Positions 18,535 through 29,810 are shown, counted from the first letter of the stretch. The stretch: 64,000 nt of DNA from Vreelandella salicampi (GCF_013415105.1 NZ_JACCDF010000001.1:513174-577173); one strand, 5' to 3'. The notes: a model not told the origin generated them from the sequence alone. Numbers and translations: made by a program.

Positions 18535-20003
18535 AAACTTACTCCCGGCGGCAGGGTATCGGGCATTTCCAGCGTTTCCGCTTCCATGGAGGCCACCGGA
18601 TAGGCGCAGTAATCTGCCGCATAAAAAGCGCTGGGCCGGTGATTGCCGCTGTCGCCCACGCCGCCGAAGGGCGCGTCGCCGGAGGCGCCTGTGGTTTGCC
18701 GGTTCCAGTTGACGATCCCAGCGCGAATACGCAGCAGGAAGTCGTCCCAATCGGCCTGCTCGCCGCCAATCAGCCCGGCGGAAAGCCCGAAGCGGGTGTT
18801 ATTGGCAAGCCGTAGCGCTTCGTCCCAATCGCCGTAACGATGAATTTTCAGAAGCGGGCCAAAGTGCTCTTCATCGGGCACGCCCAGTCCCGTCACGTCG
18901 ATCAGCGCAGGGCTCAGCAGACTGGTGTTGTCTTGCAGGCGCCGCATGCGACTAATCACCGTGCCGCCCATGGCTTCCAGCGCCTCCTGAGCCTTGAGCA
19001 GGCCATCGGCGGCGGCCACGCTGACCAGGCCTGAATAAAACGGCGCGGGGTCTTCTTCGAACTGGCCGGCGACGTGCAGCTTGGTAATGGCATCGGCCAG
19101 TGCGTCGATTAGCCGATCCCCCACGTCGCCTTCGGGCACCATTAAGCGACGCGCGCAGGTGCAGCGCTGGCCGCCGGAAAGAAACGCCGATTGCAGGATG
19201 GCCAGCACTGTGGCCCGCTCATCGGGGACGTCTTTGACCACCAGCGGGTTATTACCGCCCAGCTCCAGGGCGAGGATTTTATCCAGTTGCCCGGCAAACT
19301 GTTGGTGCAGCATACCGCCTACTTTGGCGCTGCCGGTAAACAGTAGCCCATCGATGCCGGCATTGCCCGCCAGCGCCTGTCCGACCGCCACGCCGCCCTG
19401 CACCAGGTTGATAACCCCGGCGGGCAGTCCGGCCTCAAGCCAGCACTGCAGGGTAATATCGGCGGTGAGCGGGGTTTGGTCGCTGGGTTTAAACACCACG
19501 GCGTTTCCCGCCAACAGTGCGGGCACGATATGGCCGTTGGGCAGGTGCCCAGGGAAGTTATACGGGCCGAATACCGCCATCACGCCGTGGGGGCGGTGGC
19601 GCAGCACGGCTTTCGCGCCGCCGACGTCTTTTTCCCGCGCGCCGGTGCGCTCATGATAAGCCTTAAGCGAAAGCGCCACCTTGCCGATCATCGCGCCGAC
19701 TTCGGTGCGCGCCTCCCAAAGCGGCTTGCCGGTTTCACTGGCAATCGCCACGGCCAGATCCTCACGGTGGTTTTTTAATGCTTCAACGAAGCTCTCCACC
19801 AGCGCTTGGCGCTCAGCAAAAGGCGTGCGCGCCCAGCCGGGGAAAGCGTATCGCGCGGACTCGATTGCGTGCGTTACCTGTTCGCTTGACGCCGCCCCTC
19901 CCTGCCAGAGCAGCGCGCTGGATACGGGGTCGTGCTTGGTAAACGCATCTGCTGACCCCGTTACCCAGGCACCGTTGATCAATTGCTGCTGTTGGGCGTG
20001 CAT
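18531..20003 (-). CDS. astD: N-succinylglutamate 5-semialdehyde dehydrogenase
   Basis: 490 aa from ATG 20003-20001, which has AGGAG before it; the longer open frame upstream overlaps aruG and is not needed. NAD-dependent aldehyde dehydrogenase that oxidises N-succinylglutamate semialdehyde to N-succinylglutamate. Visible are the NAD-binding [18 protein letters not shown] with the general-base glutamate, and the catalytic cysteine in [11 protein letters not shown]. Fourth gene of the astC-aruF-aruG-astD-astB operon. Confidence 0.96.
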   Translation of the reverse strand: MHAQQQQLINGAWVTGSADAFTKHDPVSSALLWQGGAASSEQVTHAIESARYAFPGWARTPFAERQALVESFVEALKNHREDLAVAIASETGKPLWEARTEVGAMIGKVALSLKAYHERTGAREKDVGGAKAVLRHRPHGVMAVFGPYNFPGHLPNGHIVPALLAGNAVVFKPSDQTPLTADITLQCWLEAGLPAGVINLVQGGVAVGQALAGNAGIDGLLFTGSAKVGGMLHQQFAGQLDKILALELGGNNPLVVKDVPDERATVLAILQSAFLSGGQRCTCARRLMVPEGDVGDRLIDALADAITKLHVAGQFEEDPAPFYSGLVSVAAADGLLKAQEALEAMGGTVISRMRRLQDNTSLLSPALIDVTGLGVPDEEHFGPLLKIHRYGDWDEALRLANNTRFGLSAGLIGGEQADWDDFLLRIRAGIVNWNRQTTGASGDAPFGGVGDSGNHRPSAFYAADYCAYPVASMEAETLEMPDTLPPGVSL

Positions 20004-20025
20004 AAAACTCTCCTGTAAACGTCTC

Positions 20026-21057
20026 CTAGGTTTCGAGTAGCCGCAGGGTATCGCCAGTGGCAACGCCCAAGCGCTTCGCCTCTTGTTCGCTAAGCACAAT
20101 GGTGTGGTCAGTGCTTGGCCCGCGACCTACCCAACTGGCAGTGAAGGTGAGCATATTAGTGGTCGTCGCTAACCAACGACTGACGCTCTCCTGCGCGGCG
20201 TTTTGAGAAACTTCCACCGTATAAAGCTGTGAGTTACGAATCGCGCGCACGTCATCAATATAGGCTTCCACCGTGGGGCCGCCGTCAAAGATATCGATAT
20301 AGCCTTCCCAGCGTAGCCCCTCTTTTTTGAGCATTTCCAGCGCTGGGCGCGTGTGGCGGTGGACCTGGCCGATGCAGGCGCGCGCTTCTTCTGCAATGAA
20401 GGTGGTGTAAATGGGAAACTTGGGCATTAGCTCGCCGATAAAGCTCTTCTGCCCCAAGCCGGTTAAACGGTCGGCTTCGTTGAAATCCATGGGAAAGAAA
20501 TGCTTGCCCAGGCTCTCCCAGAAAGGGCTTTTGTTGTCGTCGTCGAACACGCCGCGCATTTCCGCCAACACTTTATCCGGGAACTGGTCGCGAAACTGCG
20601 CGATAAAAAGCCAGCGGGCTTTCGAAAGCAGCGCGCCGTTGCGCAAATGCTTATTGGCTTCGCCGCGGTACTCCTCGCGCAAAAACAGCGAACATACCTC
20701 AGCGTCGCCGGTGTGATCAGAGCTTAAAAACAGCGTGTCGATGGTGCGGTGCAAATCCAGCTGTGCTGAAGAGTGCGCCAGCGTACCCAGACGGTAGTGG
20801 TAAAACGGCACTTCGCGGCCTACCTGGCCTTCAATCGCGCAGCAGCCCGCCAACTCGCCGTTTTCTTCGTCTTCCAGCACGAAAAAATACAGCCGGTCGT
20901 CTTTAGGAGTGCGTTCCTCAAAAGCGCTAGCGGCGGTTTCAATCTTACTTGCCAGAAATTCGCGGTTATCCGGCAGCGAGGTAAAGCCCACGCCGGTCTG
21001 TTGTGCCAGCACCTGCAGTCCATCCAGGTCGTCACGGGCAATGGGTCGAAGACGCAT
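20026..21057 (-). CDS. aruG: Arginine N-succinyltransferase, beta-type subunit
   Basis: 343 aa. Transfers succinyl from succinyl-CoA to the alpha amino group of arginine (and possibly ornithine), the first pathway step. GNAT-like family with MRLRPIARDDLDGL, EVCSLFLREEYRG, SPFWESLGKHFFPMDF and FDGGPTVEA. It overlaps the upstream paralogue aruF by one base (TAATG). The pair mirrors AruF/AruG of Pseudomonas, where both subunits form the enzyme, rather than the single AstA of enterobacteria. Confidence 0.94.
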   Translation of the reverse strand: MRLRPIARDDLDGLQVLAQQTGVGFTSLPDNREFLASKIETAASAFEERTPKDDRLYFFVLEDEENGELAGCCAIEGQVGREVPFYHYRLGTLAHSSAQLDLHRTIDTLFLSSDHTGDAEVCSLFLREEYRGEANKHLRNGALLSKARWLFIAQFRDQFPDKVLAEMRGVFDDDNKSPFWESLGKHFFPMDFNEADRLTGLGQKSFIGELMPKFPIYTTFIAEEARACIGQVHRHTRPALEMLKKEGLRWEGYIDIFDGGPTVEAYIDDVRAIRNSQLYTVEVSQNAAQESVSRWLATTTNMLTFTASWVGRGPSTDHTIVLSEQEAKRLGVATGDTLRLLET

Positions 21058-22154
21058 TACACCTCTCCTTCATCGAACACAGCACCTTCATCGAGCTCAG
21101 CGACGGCGCTTGGCAGGGTTAGCGGTACCGCCAGCACTGCGCAGCCCTCTTCCACCCCAAGCTGCTCGGCGTGCGAGGGCGATAGCATCAACTGGCCGGT
21201 AGGGGAAAGTGCGTAACGCGCGACAAGGCAGCGAAAATCATCATCCCGCTTTTGGTTGGCGATCATCGCCGGTTCGGCATCGGGCAACGCCTGTTCGGGG
21301 CGTATGCGCACCGGGCGCCAGGCGGCATGGCGAAACGTTGCCAGACGCTCGCGCTTGGCTTTGACAATCGGCCCGGCGTCGAAAATATCCACGTGGCGAG
21401 AGCGCGCAAAGCCTTCCGCGATCATTTCCGCTAGTGCCGTTTTGTGCGCCGGGTGTTCGCGGCCAATAGCCGCGCGCGCCTCACACGTTAGCAGCGGCAA
21501 ATACAGCGGAAACTGCGGCATGACCTCGGCAATAAAGCTTTTCGAGCGCACCCCGGCGATGTGGTTCATCTCTTGGAAGCTGCGAGCGAAAAAGTGCCGC
21601 CCGACGCTCTCCCAAAATGGCGATTGCGCTTGGGCATCCAGGTAGCCGGGAAACGCCACGGCCAGAATACGCGAGAAGCGCTCGGGGTATTGGGCGATAA
21701 ACATCAGCCGCGCCCGACGCAGCAGGCTTTCTGCGTAAGTTCCTTTGTAGCGCGGGTCAAGCGAGAAAGCACACAGCAGCGTCGCCTCAGACACCTCGTG
21801 AGACAGCGAAAGCGTTTGCACTTCGCGGCGCACGTTGAGCTGCTGGGAGGCGTGAATCAGCGTTTCCTGACGGTAGGTGTAATAGGCCTCAGCACCGCCC
21901 GCTTGGGCGCGAATGGTCGCCGTCCCCAGTACCTCATGAGAGGTACCATCAGTCGCGATGCGTTCCAACACAAAGGTGTAGTGCTCGTTGCCTGGCGCTT
22001 CCACCTCACTGATAAACGCGTCTTGAGAGCGCGCAATGCGTTCAAGCAACCGCTCCCGACTGGCAGGCAAATTAGTCAGCCGTGGGGTGGCGTTTTCCGC
22101 TAGTCGCGCTAAGGCGTCGATATCGCGCGTCTCGACAGGTCGGACGATCAACAT
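21057..22154 (-). CDS. aruF: Arginine/ornithine N-succinyltransferase, alpha-type subunit
   Basis: 365 aa from the chosen start ATG 22154-22152; a longer frame upstream would run into astC. Paralogue of the adjacent aruG with the same landmarks (SPFWESVGRHFFARSF, FDAGPIVKA). In Pseudomonas the alpha subunit partners the beta subunit and widens the enzyme's use to ornithine. It lies 25 bp after astC and overlaps aruG, so equal expression of the two subunits is likely. Confidence 0.92.
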   Translation of the reverse strand: MLIVRPVETRDIDALARLAENATPRLTNLPASRERLLERIARSQDAFISEVEAPGNEHYTFVLERIATDGTSHEVLGTATIRAQAGGAEAYYTYRQETLIHASQQLNVRREVQTLSLSHEVSEATLLCAFSLDPRYKGTYAESLLRRARLMFIAQYPERFSRILAVAFPGYLDAQAQSPFWESVGRHFFARSFQEMNHIAGVRSKSFIAEVMPQFPLYLPLLTCEARAAIGREHPAHKTALAEMIAEGFARSRHVDIFDAGPIVKAKRERLATFRHAAWRPVRIRPEQALPDAEPAMIANQKRDDDFRCLVARYALSPTGQLMLSPSHAEQLGVEEGCAVLAVPLTLPSAVAELDEGAVFDEGEV

Positions 22155-22179
22155 CCTCGTCTCCTCATCTCGGTTTTTT

Positions 22180-23400
<1,221 letters not shown>

Positions 23401-23411
23401 CTACCTCCACT

Positions 23412-23458
23412 GGGTATAAGAAAGAAGAAAGTATAAGAAAGAAAAGAGTATAAAGAAT
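23412..23458. repeat. Short direct repeats in the astC leader
   Basis: Reading the plus strand, GTATAAGAAAGAA occurs at 23414-23426 and again as GTATAAGAAAGAAAA from 23431, with a shorter GTATAAAGAA from 23448. On the transcribed strand this is TTTCTTATAC repeated at 17-bp intervals upstream of the astC operon. Regulatory role is unproven. Confidence 0.55.
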
Positions 23459-23628
23459 TTTACTAGGTTAACCGTTTTCAGCAATGGAGCGAAAAATTAT
23501 CCGTTGCGCTATACGAGTGTACGACGACTCTCGCCTTGAAGAATCCGTTAAGCGCCCAATACTCATTAATAGGCTTAACATGGCGCTTCCTAGCGCGACG
23601 CTGATATTCATCAAGAGGAGCACACCGT

Positions 23629-24423
23629 ATGCATATTGATCTAAGCGGTAAGCACGCCATCATCACCGGCTCCACGGCGGGCATTGGCTTTGCAATTGCC
23701 CAAGGGCTTGCCAACGCAGGGGCCAACGTCGTCATCACTGGGCGCACCCAAGAGCGGGTCGATGAGGCCGTCGCGGCGATCAAAAAAGACGCCCCCAACG
23801 CCAAAGCAGAAGGGGTAGCCGCCGACCTGGGGACAGCAGAAGGTTGCCAATCGCTGATTGAACAGCAGCCCGACACCGATATTTTGGTCAATAACGTGGG
23901 CATCTTTGGCCCGCAGGATTTTTTTGAAATTGATGACGCTACTTGGCAGCAGTTTTTCGACGTGAACATCATGAGTGCGGTGCGCCTTTCTCGCCATTAC
24001 GCCAAGGGTATGCGCGAGCGCGATTGGGGTCGCATTCAGTTTATCTCCAGCGAGTCGGGTATCAATATTCCCAGCGAGATGGTCCATTACGGTATGACGA
24101 AATCAGCCCTTCTGTCGGTTTCTCGCGGGCTTGCCAAAGTGCTTAGCGGTACTCAGGTAACCGTCAATGCGATTTTGCCAGGGCCCACGCGCTCGGAAGG
24201 CGTGCTGAACATGATGGCTGACATGGCGGAAAAAGAAGGGGTATCTCAGCAAGCGTTCGAAGCCCAATTTGTGCAGAAAGGCCGCCCGTCGTCCATCATC
24301 CAGCGGTTGGCCACACCGGAAGAAGTCGCCAACATGAGCGTGTACGCCGCCTCTCCACAAGCTAGCGCCACCACCGGTGCGGCACTGCGAGTGGAAGGCG
24401 GTATTGTGGACACCCTCACCTAA
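23629..24423 (+). CDS. Short-chain dehydrogenase/reductase
   Basis: 264 aa, classical SDR. NAD(P)-binding TGSTAGIG near residue 14, NNVG in place of the usual NNAG, catalytic serine in FISSESG and YGMTK (Tyr-x3-Lys). The C-terminal region (GPTRSEGVLNMMADMAEKE) resembles SDRs annotated as oxidoreductases of unknown substrate. The start has a strong AAGAGGAG ribosome binding site. It is divergent from the astC operon and stands alone. Confidence 0.9.
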   Translation: MHIDLSGKHAIITGSTAGIGFAIAQGLANAGANVVITGRTQERVDEAVAAIKKDAPNAKAEGVAADLGTAEGCQSLIEQQPDTDILVNNVGIFGPQDFFEIDDATWQQFFDVNIMSAVRLSRHYAKGMRERDWGRIQFISSESGINIPSEMVHYGMTKSALLSVSRGLAKVLSGTQVTVNAILPGPTRSEGVLNMMADMAEKEGVSQQAFEAQFVQKGRPSSIIQRLATPEEVANMSVYAASPQASATTGAALRVEGGIVDTLT

Positions 24424-24510
24424 GCCTTCATTCGGTTGTCACCCCGATTGCGGCATAGCCAAAAACGTAAGGGAAGGGAAGGGAAGTTAAGATAAGTGAA
24501 GAGACGAAAC

Positions 24511-24532
24511 AGGCCGGGCAATGACCCGGCCT
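24511..24532. terminator. Hairpin between convergent genes, probable terminator
   Basis: AGGCCGGG-CAATGA-CCCGGCCT, 8-bp perfect stem, followed on the minus strand by GTTTCGTCTCT. Probably ends the 68-aa gene and may also act on the SDR transcript. The T-run is weak. Confidence 0.6.
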
Positions 24533-24548
24533 AGTTGTTCAAAGAAGC

Positions 24549-24755
24549 TTAGTCGACCACGTTAAATAACAGCAGCGCGGCGACTAAAATGCCGAGAACA
24601 ATGATGATAACCGGCAATAATTTGTGCATACCCCCTGCTGGCTTTTGGGCCTCGGGCTGAAGCTCCGGCTTGGAGGCTTCATAGTTTTCTGGTTTCCGCT
24701 CGTTCATGACATGCTCTTTCTCTTCTTCTGGGGTTTTGCTTTCCTTAGTATCCAT
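24549..24755 (-). CDS. Small protein with charged N-terminus and C-terminal membrane anchor
   Basis: 68 aa. The first 42 residues are hydrophilic and rich in Glu, Lys and Pro; residues about 46-66 form one membrane helix (LLPVIIIVLGILVAALLLF) ending VVD. This is a tail-anchored arrangement. The start ATG 24755-24753 has GGAGGT at ideal spacing, supporting real translation. Not recognised; possibly a small membrane regulator. Followed by a hairpin. Confidence 0.7.
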   Translation of the reverse strand: MDTKESKTPEEEKEHVMNERKPENYEASKPELQPEAQKPAGGMHKLLPVIIIVLGILVAALLLFNVVD

Positions 24756-24798
24756 ACGGTACCTCCAGATGTCGGGTTAAGAGTCGCACAAGACATAC

Positions 24799-25995
24799 TC
24801 ACAACGGGACGACATCGAACTCTACGACCGGGTTCACATCTGCATCGTAATCGACATCATCACGCTCGAAGCCAAACAGCTTCAAGAACTCGTGCTTATA
24901 CCCAGCATAGTCGGTAATGTCGAAGAGGTTGTCGGTGGTGACCGCCGGCCATAAATCTTTGCACGCCTGCTGCACGTCATCGCGCAGCTCCCAATCGTCC
25001 AAACGCACGCGGCCAACGTCGTCGGTGCTGGCATCATCACCGTAGAGTTTCTCGTCGAATAGGCGGTTAAGCTGATCAATCGTGCCTTCGTGCAGTCCCT
25101 TCTCCTTCATAATGCGGTACACCATGGCGATGTACAGCGGCATCACGGGGATTGCGGCACTTGCCTGAGTGACGACCGATTTAAGCACCGCGACGTTGGC
25201 GCTACCGCCGTGTTCTTTAAGCGTCTTATCGATCTCGTTAGCCGCACGGTCGAGATCTTCCTTGGCCTTGCCCAGCGCACCGTGCCAGTAAATCGGCCAA
25301 GTGATTTCGGTGCCGATATAGCTAAACGCCACGCTGCGAGCGCCTTTGGCTAACACGCCCGCTTTATCCAGGGCGTCCATCCACAGCTCCCAGTCTTCGC
25401 CGCCCATCACTGCGATGGTGTCGTCAATCTCCTGCTGGGTCGCGGGTTCGACTTCGGTTTCCGTGATGGCGTCTTTGTTGGTATCGATGGCAGTCGCGCG
25501 GTAGGTCTCGCCGATGGGCTTGAGACTTGAGCGCTTCACCTCGCCGCTGTCCGGCAGCTTGCGTACTGGCGACGCCAGGGAATAAACCACCAGGTCGACT
25601 TCGCCCATGTCCTGCTTAATCAGCTCAATGGCTTTTTCCCGTGCTTCGTGCGAAAACGCATCACCGTTGATGGATTTGCTGTACAGCCCTTCTTCTTTGG
25701 CAAACTTGTCAAACGCCGCGCTGTTGTACCAGCCAGCGGTGCCCGGCTTTTTCTCGCTAGCTGGCTTTTCAAAAAAGATCCCCAGGGTATCGGCGCCATA
25801 ACCAAACGCGGCGGTAATACGCGCCGCTAAGCCATAGCCGCTCGAGGCGCCAATGACGAGCACTTTTTTCGGCCCGGCGCTTTTATCCAGCCCCCGTGCC
25901 CGCGTCGCTTCGATCTGCTCGCGAACGTTCTGCTCACAGCCTTTCGGGTGGGTAGTGGTACAAATAAAACCGCGTACTTTAGGTTTAATAATCAC
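24799..25995 (-). CDS. fabV: Trans-2-enoyl-ACP (CoA) reductase, FabV type
   Basis: 398 aa, the FabV length. Reduces the enoyl-ACP double bond in the last step of fatty acid elongation with NADH; FabV enzymes are naturally insensitive to triclosan. Visible are [16 protein letters not shown] at the start, the cofactor loop [11 protein letters not shown] and the active-site Tyr-x8-Lys in [10 protein letters not shown]. The start is GTG 25995-25993 with GAGGTT before it. Cytoplasmic; no other fab gene is adjacent. Confidence 0.95.
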   Translation of the reverse strand: MIIKPKVRGFICTTTHPKGCEQNVREQIEATRARGLDKSAGPKKVLVIGASSGYGLAARITAAFGYGADTLGIFFEKPASEKKPGTAGWYNSAAFDKFAKEEGLYSKSINGDAFSHEAREKAIELIKQDMGEVDLVVYSLASPVRKLPDSGEVKRSSLKPIGETYRATAIDTNKDAITETEVEPATQQEIDDTIAVMGGEDWELWMDALDKAGVLAKGARSVAFSYIGTEITWPIYWHGALGKAKEDLDRAANEIDKTLKEHGGSANVAVLKSVVTQASAAIPVMPLYIAMVYRIMKEKGLHEGTIDQLNRLFDEKLYGDDASTDDVGRVRLDDWELRDDVQQACKDLWPAVTTDNLFDITDYAGYKHEFLKLFGFERDDVDYDADVNPVVEFDVVPL

Positions 25996-26168
25996 ATCGA
26001 ACCTCGTTATCGGGAGTTGGCGTTAAGCGCTAAAATAAACAATGGCCGTATTCTAGCCGCCAACGCCGCCGCTGTCCGCCCCTGTGGGGTGGCTAAGCCG
26101 TTTCTGGTTGAGATGGCTAGGCATTCGCGGCAGGATAACGAGCAAAATATGGGCACGGAGTGACAAGT

Positions 26169-26558
26169 ATGAACGCACAGCAGTTGGTCGATGAACGCGG
26201 GGATTTATGGTTGGCACTGGCGCCGTTATGGCTGGACCGAGAGCCCAGCGAGCGTGACTTTGCCGCCATGGTCGAGGAAATTCAGCGCCATGAGATGACA
26301 CTGAAAGAACTTGAGTGGATGTTTCGCTTAGAGCTTGCTCCGGTTATGTCGCGCCATCAACTCTCAATTGCCAGCGAGTGGCGCCGATATGACGATTACA
26401 AATTGATGAAGCAGTTGGTCAGCCACAACTTGCGCTTAACCGGCTGGCGGCGTAAAGGCTGGGCGCTGTTCTCTGGCCTGACGACGATGATGGTACGCCA
26501 CCGATGGCACGAGTTAATGCAGCGCGTGCTCGTCGCCCGTGGCGAGCAACCTTTTTGA
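26169..26558 (+). CDS. Small protein of unknown function
   Basis: 129 aa from ATG 26169, which sits eight bases after GGAG; an in-frame GTG at 26160 lies inside that ribosome binding site and is unlikely. Mostly helical, rich in Trp, Glu and Arg, with LWLALAPLWLDREPSERDF at the N-terminus and a basic second half. No membrane segment or metal motif. It converges with the glutathione peroxidase gene with eight bases between stops. Not recognised. Confidence 0.65.
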   Translation: MNAQQLVDERGDLWLALAPLWLDREPSERDFAAMVEEIQRHEMTLKELEWMFRLELAPVMSRHQLSIASEWRRYDDYKLMKQLVSHNLRLTGWRRKGWALFSGLTTMMVRHRWHELMQRVLVARGEQPF

Positions 26559-26566
26559 ACTAGCGA

Positions 26567-27052
26567 TCACTCGGTATCGAGCGCACGTTCCAATTCGATT
26601 TTTAGCGCCACACCATGCTCTTTAGGCCCAAAGCGCGCGATGGCATGGCCATCTCGCCCGACAAGAAATTTGGTGAAGTTCCACTTGACCGCTTTCGTTC
26701 CCATCACGCCCGGTGCTTCACGCTTGATCTGAACAAAGAGCGGATGAGCATCACGGCCGTTAACCTTCACTTTTTCCATCAGGGGAAACTCGACGCTAAA
26801 CTCGCGCTGGGCAAACACGGAAAAGGCCTCCGCATTCTCTGGCGTTTGGCGACCAAATTGATTACAGGGAAACCCCAGCACCGTAAAGCCACGATCGCGG
26901 TAGCGTTGATAGAGCGCTTCCAGCTCTTTTAGCTGCGGGGTAAAGCCGCACTGACTCGCGACATTGACCACTAAAAGCACTTGGCCTTGAAGTGCGCCCA
27001 GGTTAAACGGCTGCCCATCGTGGGTATAACAGTCGTAATCGTAGATGTTCAT
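26567..27052 (-). CDS. Glutathione peroxidase (cysteine type)
   Basis: 161 aa. Reduces hydroperoxides; the bacterial cysteine enzymes mostly use thioredoxin or glutathione. Catalytic cysteine in NVASQCGFTPQ, the second signature GFPCNQFGRQ and the active-site tryptophan in KWNFTKFLV are all present, completing the Cys-Gln-Trp triad. No signal peptide, so cytoplasmic. Single gene, start ATG 27052-27050. Confidence 0.94.
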   Translation of the reverse strand: MNIYDYDCYTHDGQPFNLGALQGQVLLVVNVASQCGFTPQLKELEALYQRYRDRGFTVLGFPCNQFGRQTPENAEAFSVFAQREFSVEFPLMEKVKVNGRDAHPLFVQIKREAPGVMGTKAVKWNFTKFLVGRDGHAIARFGPKEHGVALKIELERALDTE

Positions 27053-27137
27053 GGCAGCCCCGTTATAGCAACAAATACATACGACTTACTTTGCCACGCC
27101 AACAAAATCCACACCAGTCTTGGTAAGCCCCATTTTG

Positions 27138-27755
27138 CTAGGCCAGTGGCCCTAGCACGACTCTTAACGCTAACCCGATGAGCATCACCCCGGTCGCGCG
27201 ATTGATCCAGTGAGCGCGTTGTTGCAACCACGGCAACACACGCGAGTGCGAGAGCAAAAGCGCCACCAGCACGTACCAAACGCCATCGATAATCATGGCC
27301 GTCAATACGATAATCGCCTTTGCCGCCACACTCATTTCCGGCGAGACAAATTGGCTCAACAGCGCGACGAAAAACAGAATCAACTTAGGATTACTAAGCG
27401 CCACCAGTACGCCTTCCCGCGCCGCCTGAGGGCTAGTAGTGAGCACAGCGTTTGCTTGAATCGACCCGGCTCTTCCCGCCCGCAATGCTTTAATGCCGAG
27501 CCAAGCGAGATAGGCCGCCCCACCCCAGGTCACCAGCTGAAACAGCAGCGGAAAACGCGCCATTAACGCACCCAACCCCAGCACGGTAAGTAGCGCATAA
27601 AACCCCACGCCCAATGCATGAAAAAGGCTCGCCGTCACCCCAGGTAGGCGCCCTCCCCCAAGCGTATGGCGCAGCACCAGCGCCAAGCTCGGCCCTGGCG
27701 ACATCGCGCCCATGGCACAAATAGCGGCTAACGATAGCCATAGCGAAAACGGCAT
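27138..27755 (-). CDS. LysE/RhtB family amino acid exporter
   Basis: 205 aa, six predicted membrane segments. The start SLAAICAMGAMSPGPSLALVL contains the family's conserved MSPGP motif, and LVALSNPKLILFFVALLSQF matches the NPK segment. Inner membrane; members export lysine, arginine, threonine, homoserine or related amines. No neighbouring gene tells which. Confidence 0.9.
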   Translation of the reverse strand: MPFSLWLSLAAICAMGAMSPGPSLALVLRHTLGGGRLPGVTASLFHALGVGFYALLTVLGLGALMARFPLLFQLVTWGGAAYLAWLGIKALRAGRAGSIQANAVLTTSPQAAREGVLVALSNPKLILFFVALLSQFVSPEMSVAAKAIIVLTAMIIDGVWYVLVALLLSHSRVLPWLQQRAHWINRATGVMLIGLALRVVLGPLA

Positions 27756-27896
27756 GGAGTTCCTCCTTGAGCGTTAATCAACAACCTCACTAGTGTAACC
27801 CAACGAGCGGCCCGCTCGCGGCGCAATAACGCTGTTAGGCAGCAGGCTTGTCGAGTAAAATCGTCGCTCACGATGCCACCAACACAGGAGTGTACG

Positions 27897-28625
27897 ATGG
27901 GTAGGGCTTTCCAGAACCGTAAAGAATCCATGGCCAAAACGGCCGATGCCAAAACCAAGGTTTACAGCAAATATGGGCGCGAAATTTACGTCTGCGCCAA
28001 ATCCGGCGGCACCGACCCTAACGGCAACCTGGCGCTGCGCGGTTTAATTGAGCGCGCCAAGAAAGATCAGGTGCCCTCGCACGTGATCGACAAAGCCCTG
28101 GATAAAGCCAGCGGCGCGGGTGGCGAAGATTTCTCTATCGCCCGTTACGAAGGCTTTGGCCCCGGCAACGCGATGGTGATCGTCGAGTGCTTAACCGATA
28201 ACCCTAACCGTACTTTTGGCGACGTGCGCGGTTGTTTTACCAAAACCAAAAGCAAGATCGGCACCCCTGGTAGCGTCAGCCATATGTTCGACCACTGCGC
28301 GATTTTTGCCTTCGCCGGTGATGACGAAGAAGCCGTGCTTGAAGCGCTGATGGAAGCGGACGTAGATGTCACCGACATCGAGCACGAAGACGGCCACATC
28401 ACGGTATTTGCCCCGCACACCGATTACGCCAAGGCCAAGCAGGCGTTGTGGGATACCTTTGGTGAGATCGACTTTGAAGCAGACGAGATCCAATTTCTCC
28501 CCCAAACCACCACACAGGTGGAAGGCGACGACGTTGCCGCCTTCGAGAAGCTCTTGGATATGCTCAACGACCTCGACGACGTGCAAAACGTCTACCACAG
28601 CGGCGAGCTGCCGGAGAGAGATTAG
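27897..28625 (+). CDS. YebC/PmpR-family protein, YeeN-like
   Basis: 242 aa from ATG 27897, with CAGGAG six bases before; an upstream in-frame ATG lacks a site. Family members bind DNA as transcription regulators or help ribosomes at proline runs. Visible are [11 protein letters not shown] (YeeN-type in place of MAGHSKWANI), [14 protein letters not shown], and the acidic C-terminal domain with [10 protein letters not shown] strong terminator follows, so a single-gene transcript is likely. Confidence 0.9.
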   Translation: MGRAFQNRKESMAKTADAKTKVYSKYGREIYVCAKSGGTDPNGNLALRGLIERAKKDQVPSHVIDKALDKASGAGGEDFSIARYEGFGPGNAMVIVECLTDNPNRTFGDVRGCFTKTKSKIGTPGSVSHMFDHCAIFAFAGDDEEAVLEALMEADVDVTDIEHEDGHITVFAPHTDYAKAKQALWDTFGEIDFEADEIQFLPQTTTQVEGDDVAAFEKLLDMLNDLDDVQNVYHSGELPERD

Positions 28626-28687
28626 GCGCGTTCCAGCACCTGCGTTTCGCGCTGAATCGAGATCCTCCTACTCGCAAGAATATAAGA

Positions 28688-28712
28688 GCGGCCATTTGGT
28701 CAAAATGGCCGC
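28688..28712 (+). terminator. Rho-independent terminator-like hairpin
   Basis: GCGGCCATTT-GGTCA-AAATGGCCGC: 10-bp perfect stem after the YebC-like gene and before the convergent dehydrogenase. The following sequence CCGGTTTC is only moderately T-rich. Confidence 0.75.
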
Positions 28713-28751
28713 CCGGTTTCAGTCAATCATCTAAAGCACTCGCCTACCGTA

Positions 28752-29759
28752 TTAAAACGTCAGGCAGATTTTACCGAAGTGCTTGCCGGATTCCTGATGG
28801 CGGAAAGCATCGGCAATTTCGCTCAAGGCAAATTCCCGGTCGATAGTCGGATGCAGGCCATTGGCGTCGATGGCCCGCACCATCTCGATCTGGTCGCGGC
28901 GGCTACCGACAATTAGGCCCTGTAGTTTCGCCTGCTTGGCCATCAGCTTCGCGGTGGGAATCTCGCCTTCGCGGCCGGTAAGAATGCCAATCAAGGCGAT
29001 ATGACCGCCAATTTTGACCGCATCAATCGACTGCGGCAGCGTACCGGAGCCACCGACTTCAATCACATGGTCCACACCTTCGCCGCCGGTCAGCGCTTTG
29101 ACCTCTTTCCCCCAGGCGGGCGTGGTTTTGTAGTTGATCACGTGCTCAGCGCCCATCTCTTTTAGCCGCTCGAGTTTGGCATCAGAAGACGACGTGGCGA
29201 TCACGCGAGCGCCCATCATCTTGGCAAACTGCAGGGCGAAAATAGACACGCCCCCGGTGCCCAGCACCAGCACGGTGTCGCCGGCTTTCAGGCCGCCGTC
29301 AACCACCAGCGCACGCCAGGCGGTCAGCCCTGCGGTGGTCAACGTGGCGGATTCAGCGTGGCTGTAGCCCTGCGGCTGATGGGTAAAAGCCGTCACCGGT
29401 GCAACAACTTGCTCGCGGGCGTAGCCCTCAACGCCATCACCCGGCGTGGTGCGAAAGTCGCCCACTCGCGCAGGGCCTTCCTGCCAACCGGGGAAGAAGG
29501 TGGACACCACGTGATCGCCCACGGCGAATTCGCTTACGCCCTCACCCACAGCGTCGACAACGCCCGCGCCATCGGACATGGGAATGCGGCCATCGTCGGT
29601 GGGAATCATTCCTGCGACCACGGCATAGTCGTGGAAATTAAGCGAGCTGGCGTGAAGGCGCACGCGAACTTCACCCGGCCCCGGTTCACCAGGGGCGTCT
29701 AGCTCCACCACATTGAGGTTGTCGAGCCCACCCGGTGCTTTCAGTTGAATCGCTTGCAT
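28752..29759 (-). CDS. Zinc-free-type medium-chain alcohol dehydrogenase / quinone oxidoreductase-like
   Basis: 335 aa, MDR superfamily. N-terminal GroES-like domain (SSLNFHDYAVVAGM) and Rossmann domain with VLVLGTGGVSIFALQFAK binding NAD(P). The catalytic-zinc cysteine and the structural-zinc cysteine cluster are not seen, so it is nearer to quinone oxidoreductase-like reductases than to zinc alcohol dehydrogenases. Substrate unknown. Single gene upstream of the ABC exporter on the minus strand. Confidence 0.85.
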   Translation of the reverse strand: MQAIQLKAPGGLDNLNVVELDAPGEPGPGEVRVRLHASSLNFHDYAVVAGMIPTDDGRIPMSDGAGVVDAVGEGVSEFAVGDHVVSTFFPGWQEGPARVGDFRTTPGDGVEGYAREQVVAPVTAFTHQPQGYSHAESATLTTAGLTAWRALVVDGGLKAGDTVLVLGTGGVSIFALQFAKMMGARVIATSSSDAKLERLKEMGAEHVINYKTTPAWGKEVKALTGGEGVDHVIEVGGSGTLPQSIDAVKIGGHIALIGILTGREGEIPTAKLMAKQAKLQGLIVGSRRDQIEMVRAIDANGLHPTIDREFALSEIADAFRHQESGKHFGKICLTF

Positions 29760-29810
29760 CGCTGTCTCCTAATCGGAAGTGTCGCTTGTATACTGGATTA
29801 TTGCTTACCC

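Noticed and set aside
18535..18750. Longer AstB start at 18750
   Set aside because: Arg-rich extension created by the astD C-terminus; ATG 18534 gives the family length and an ATGA overlap.
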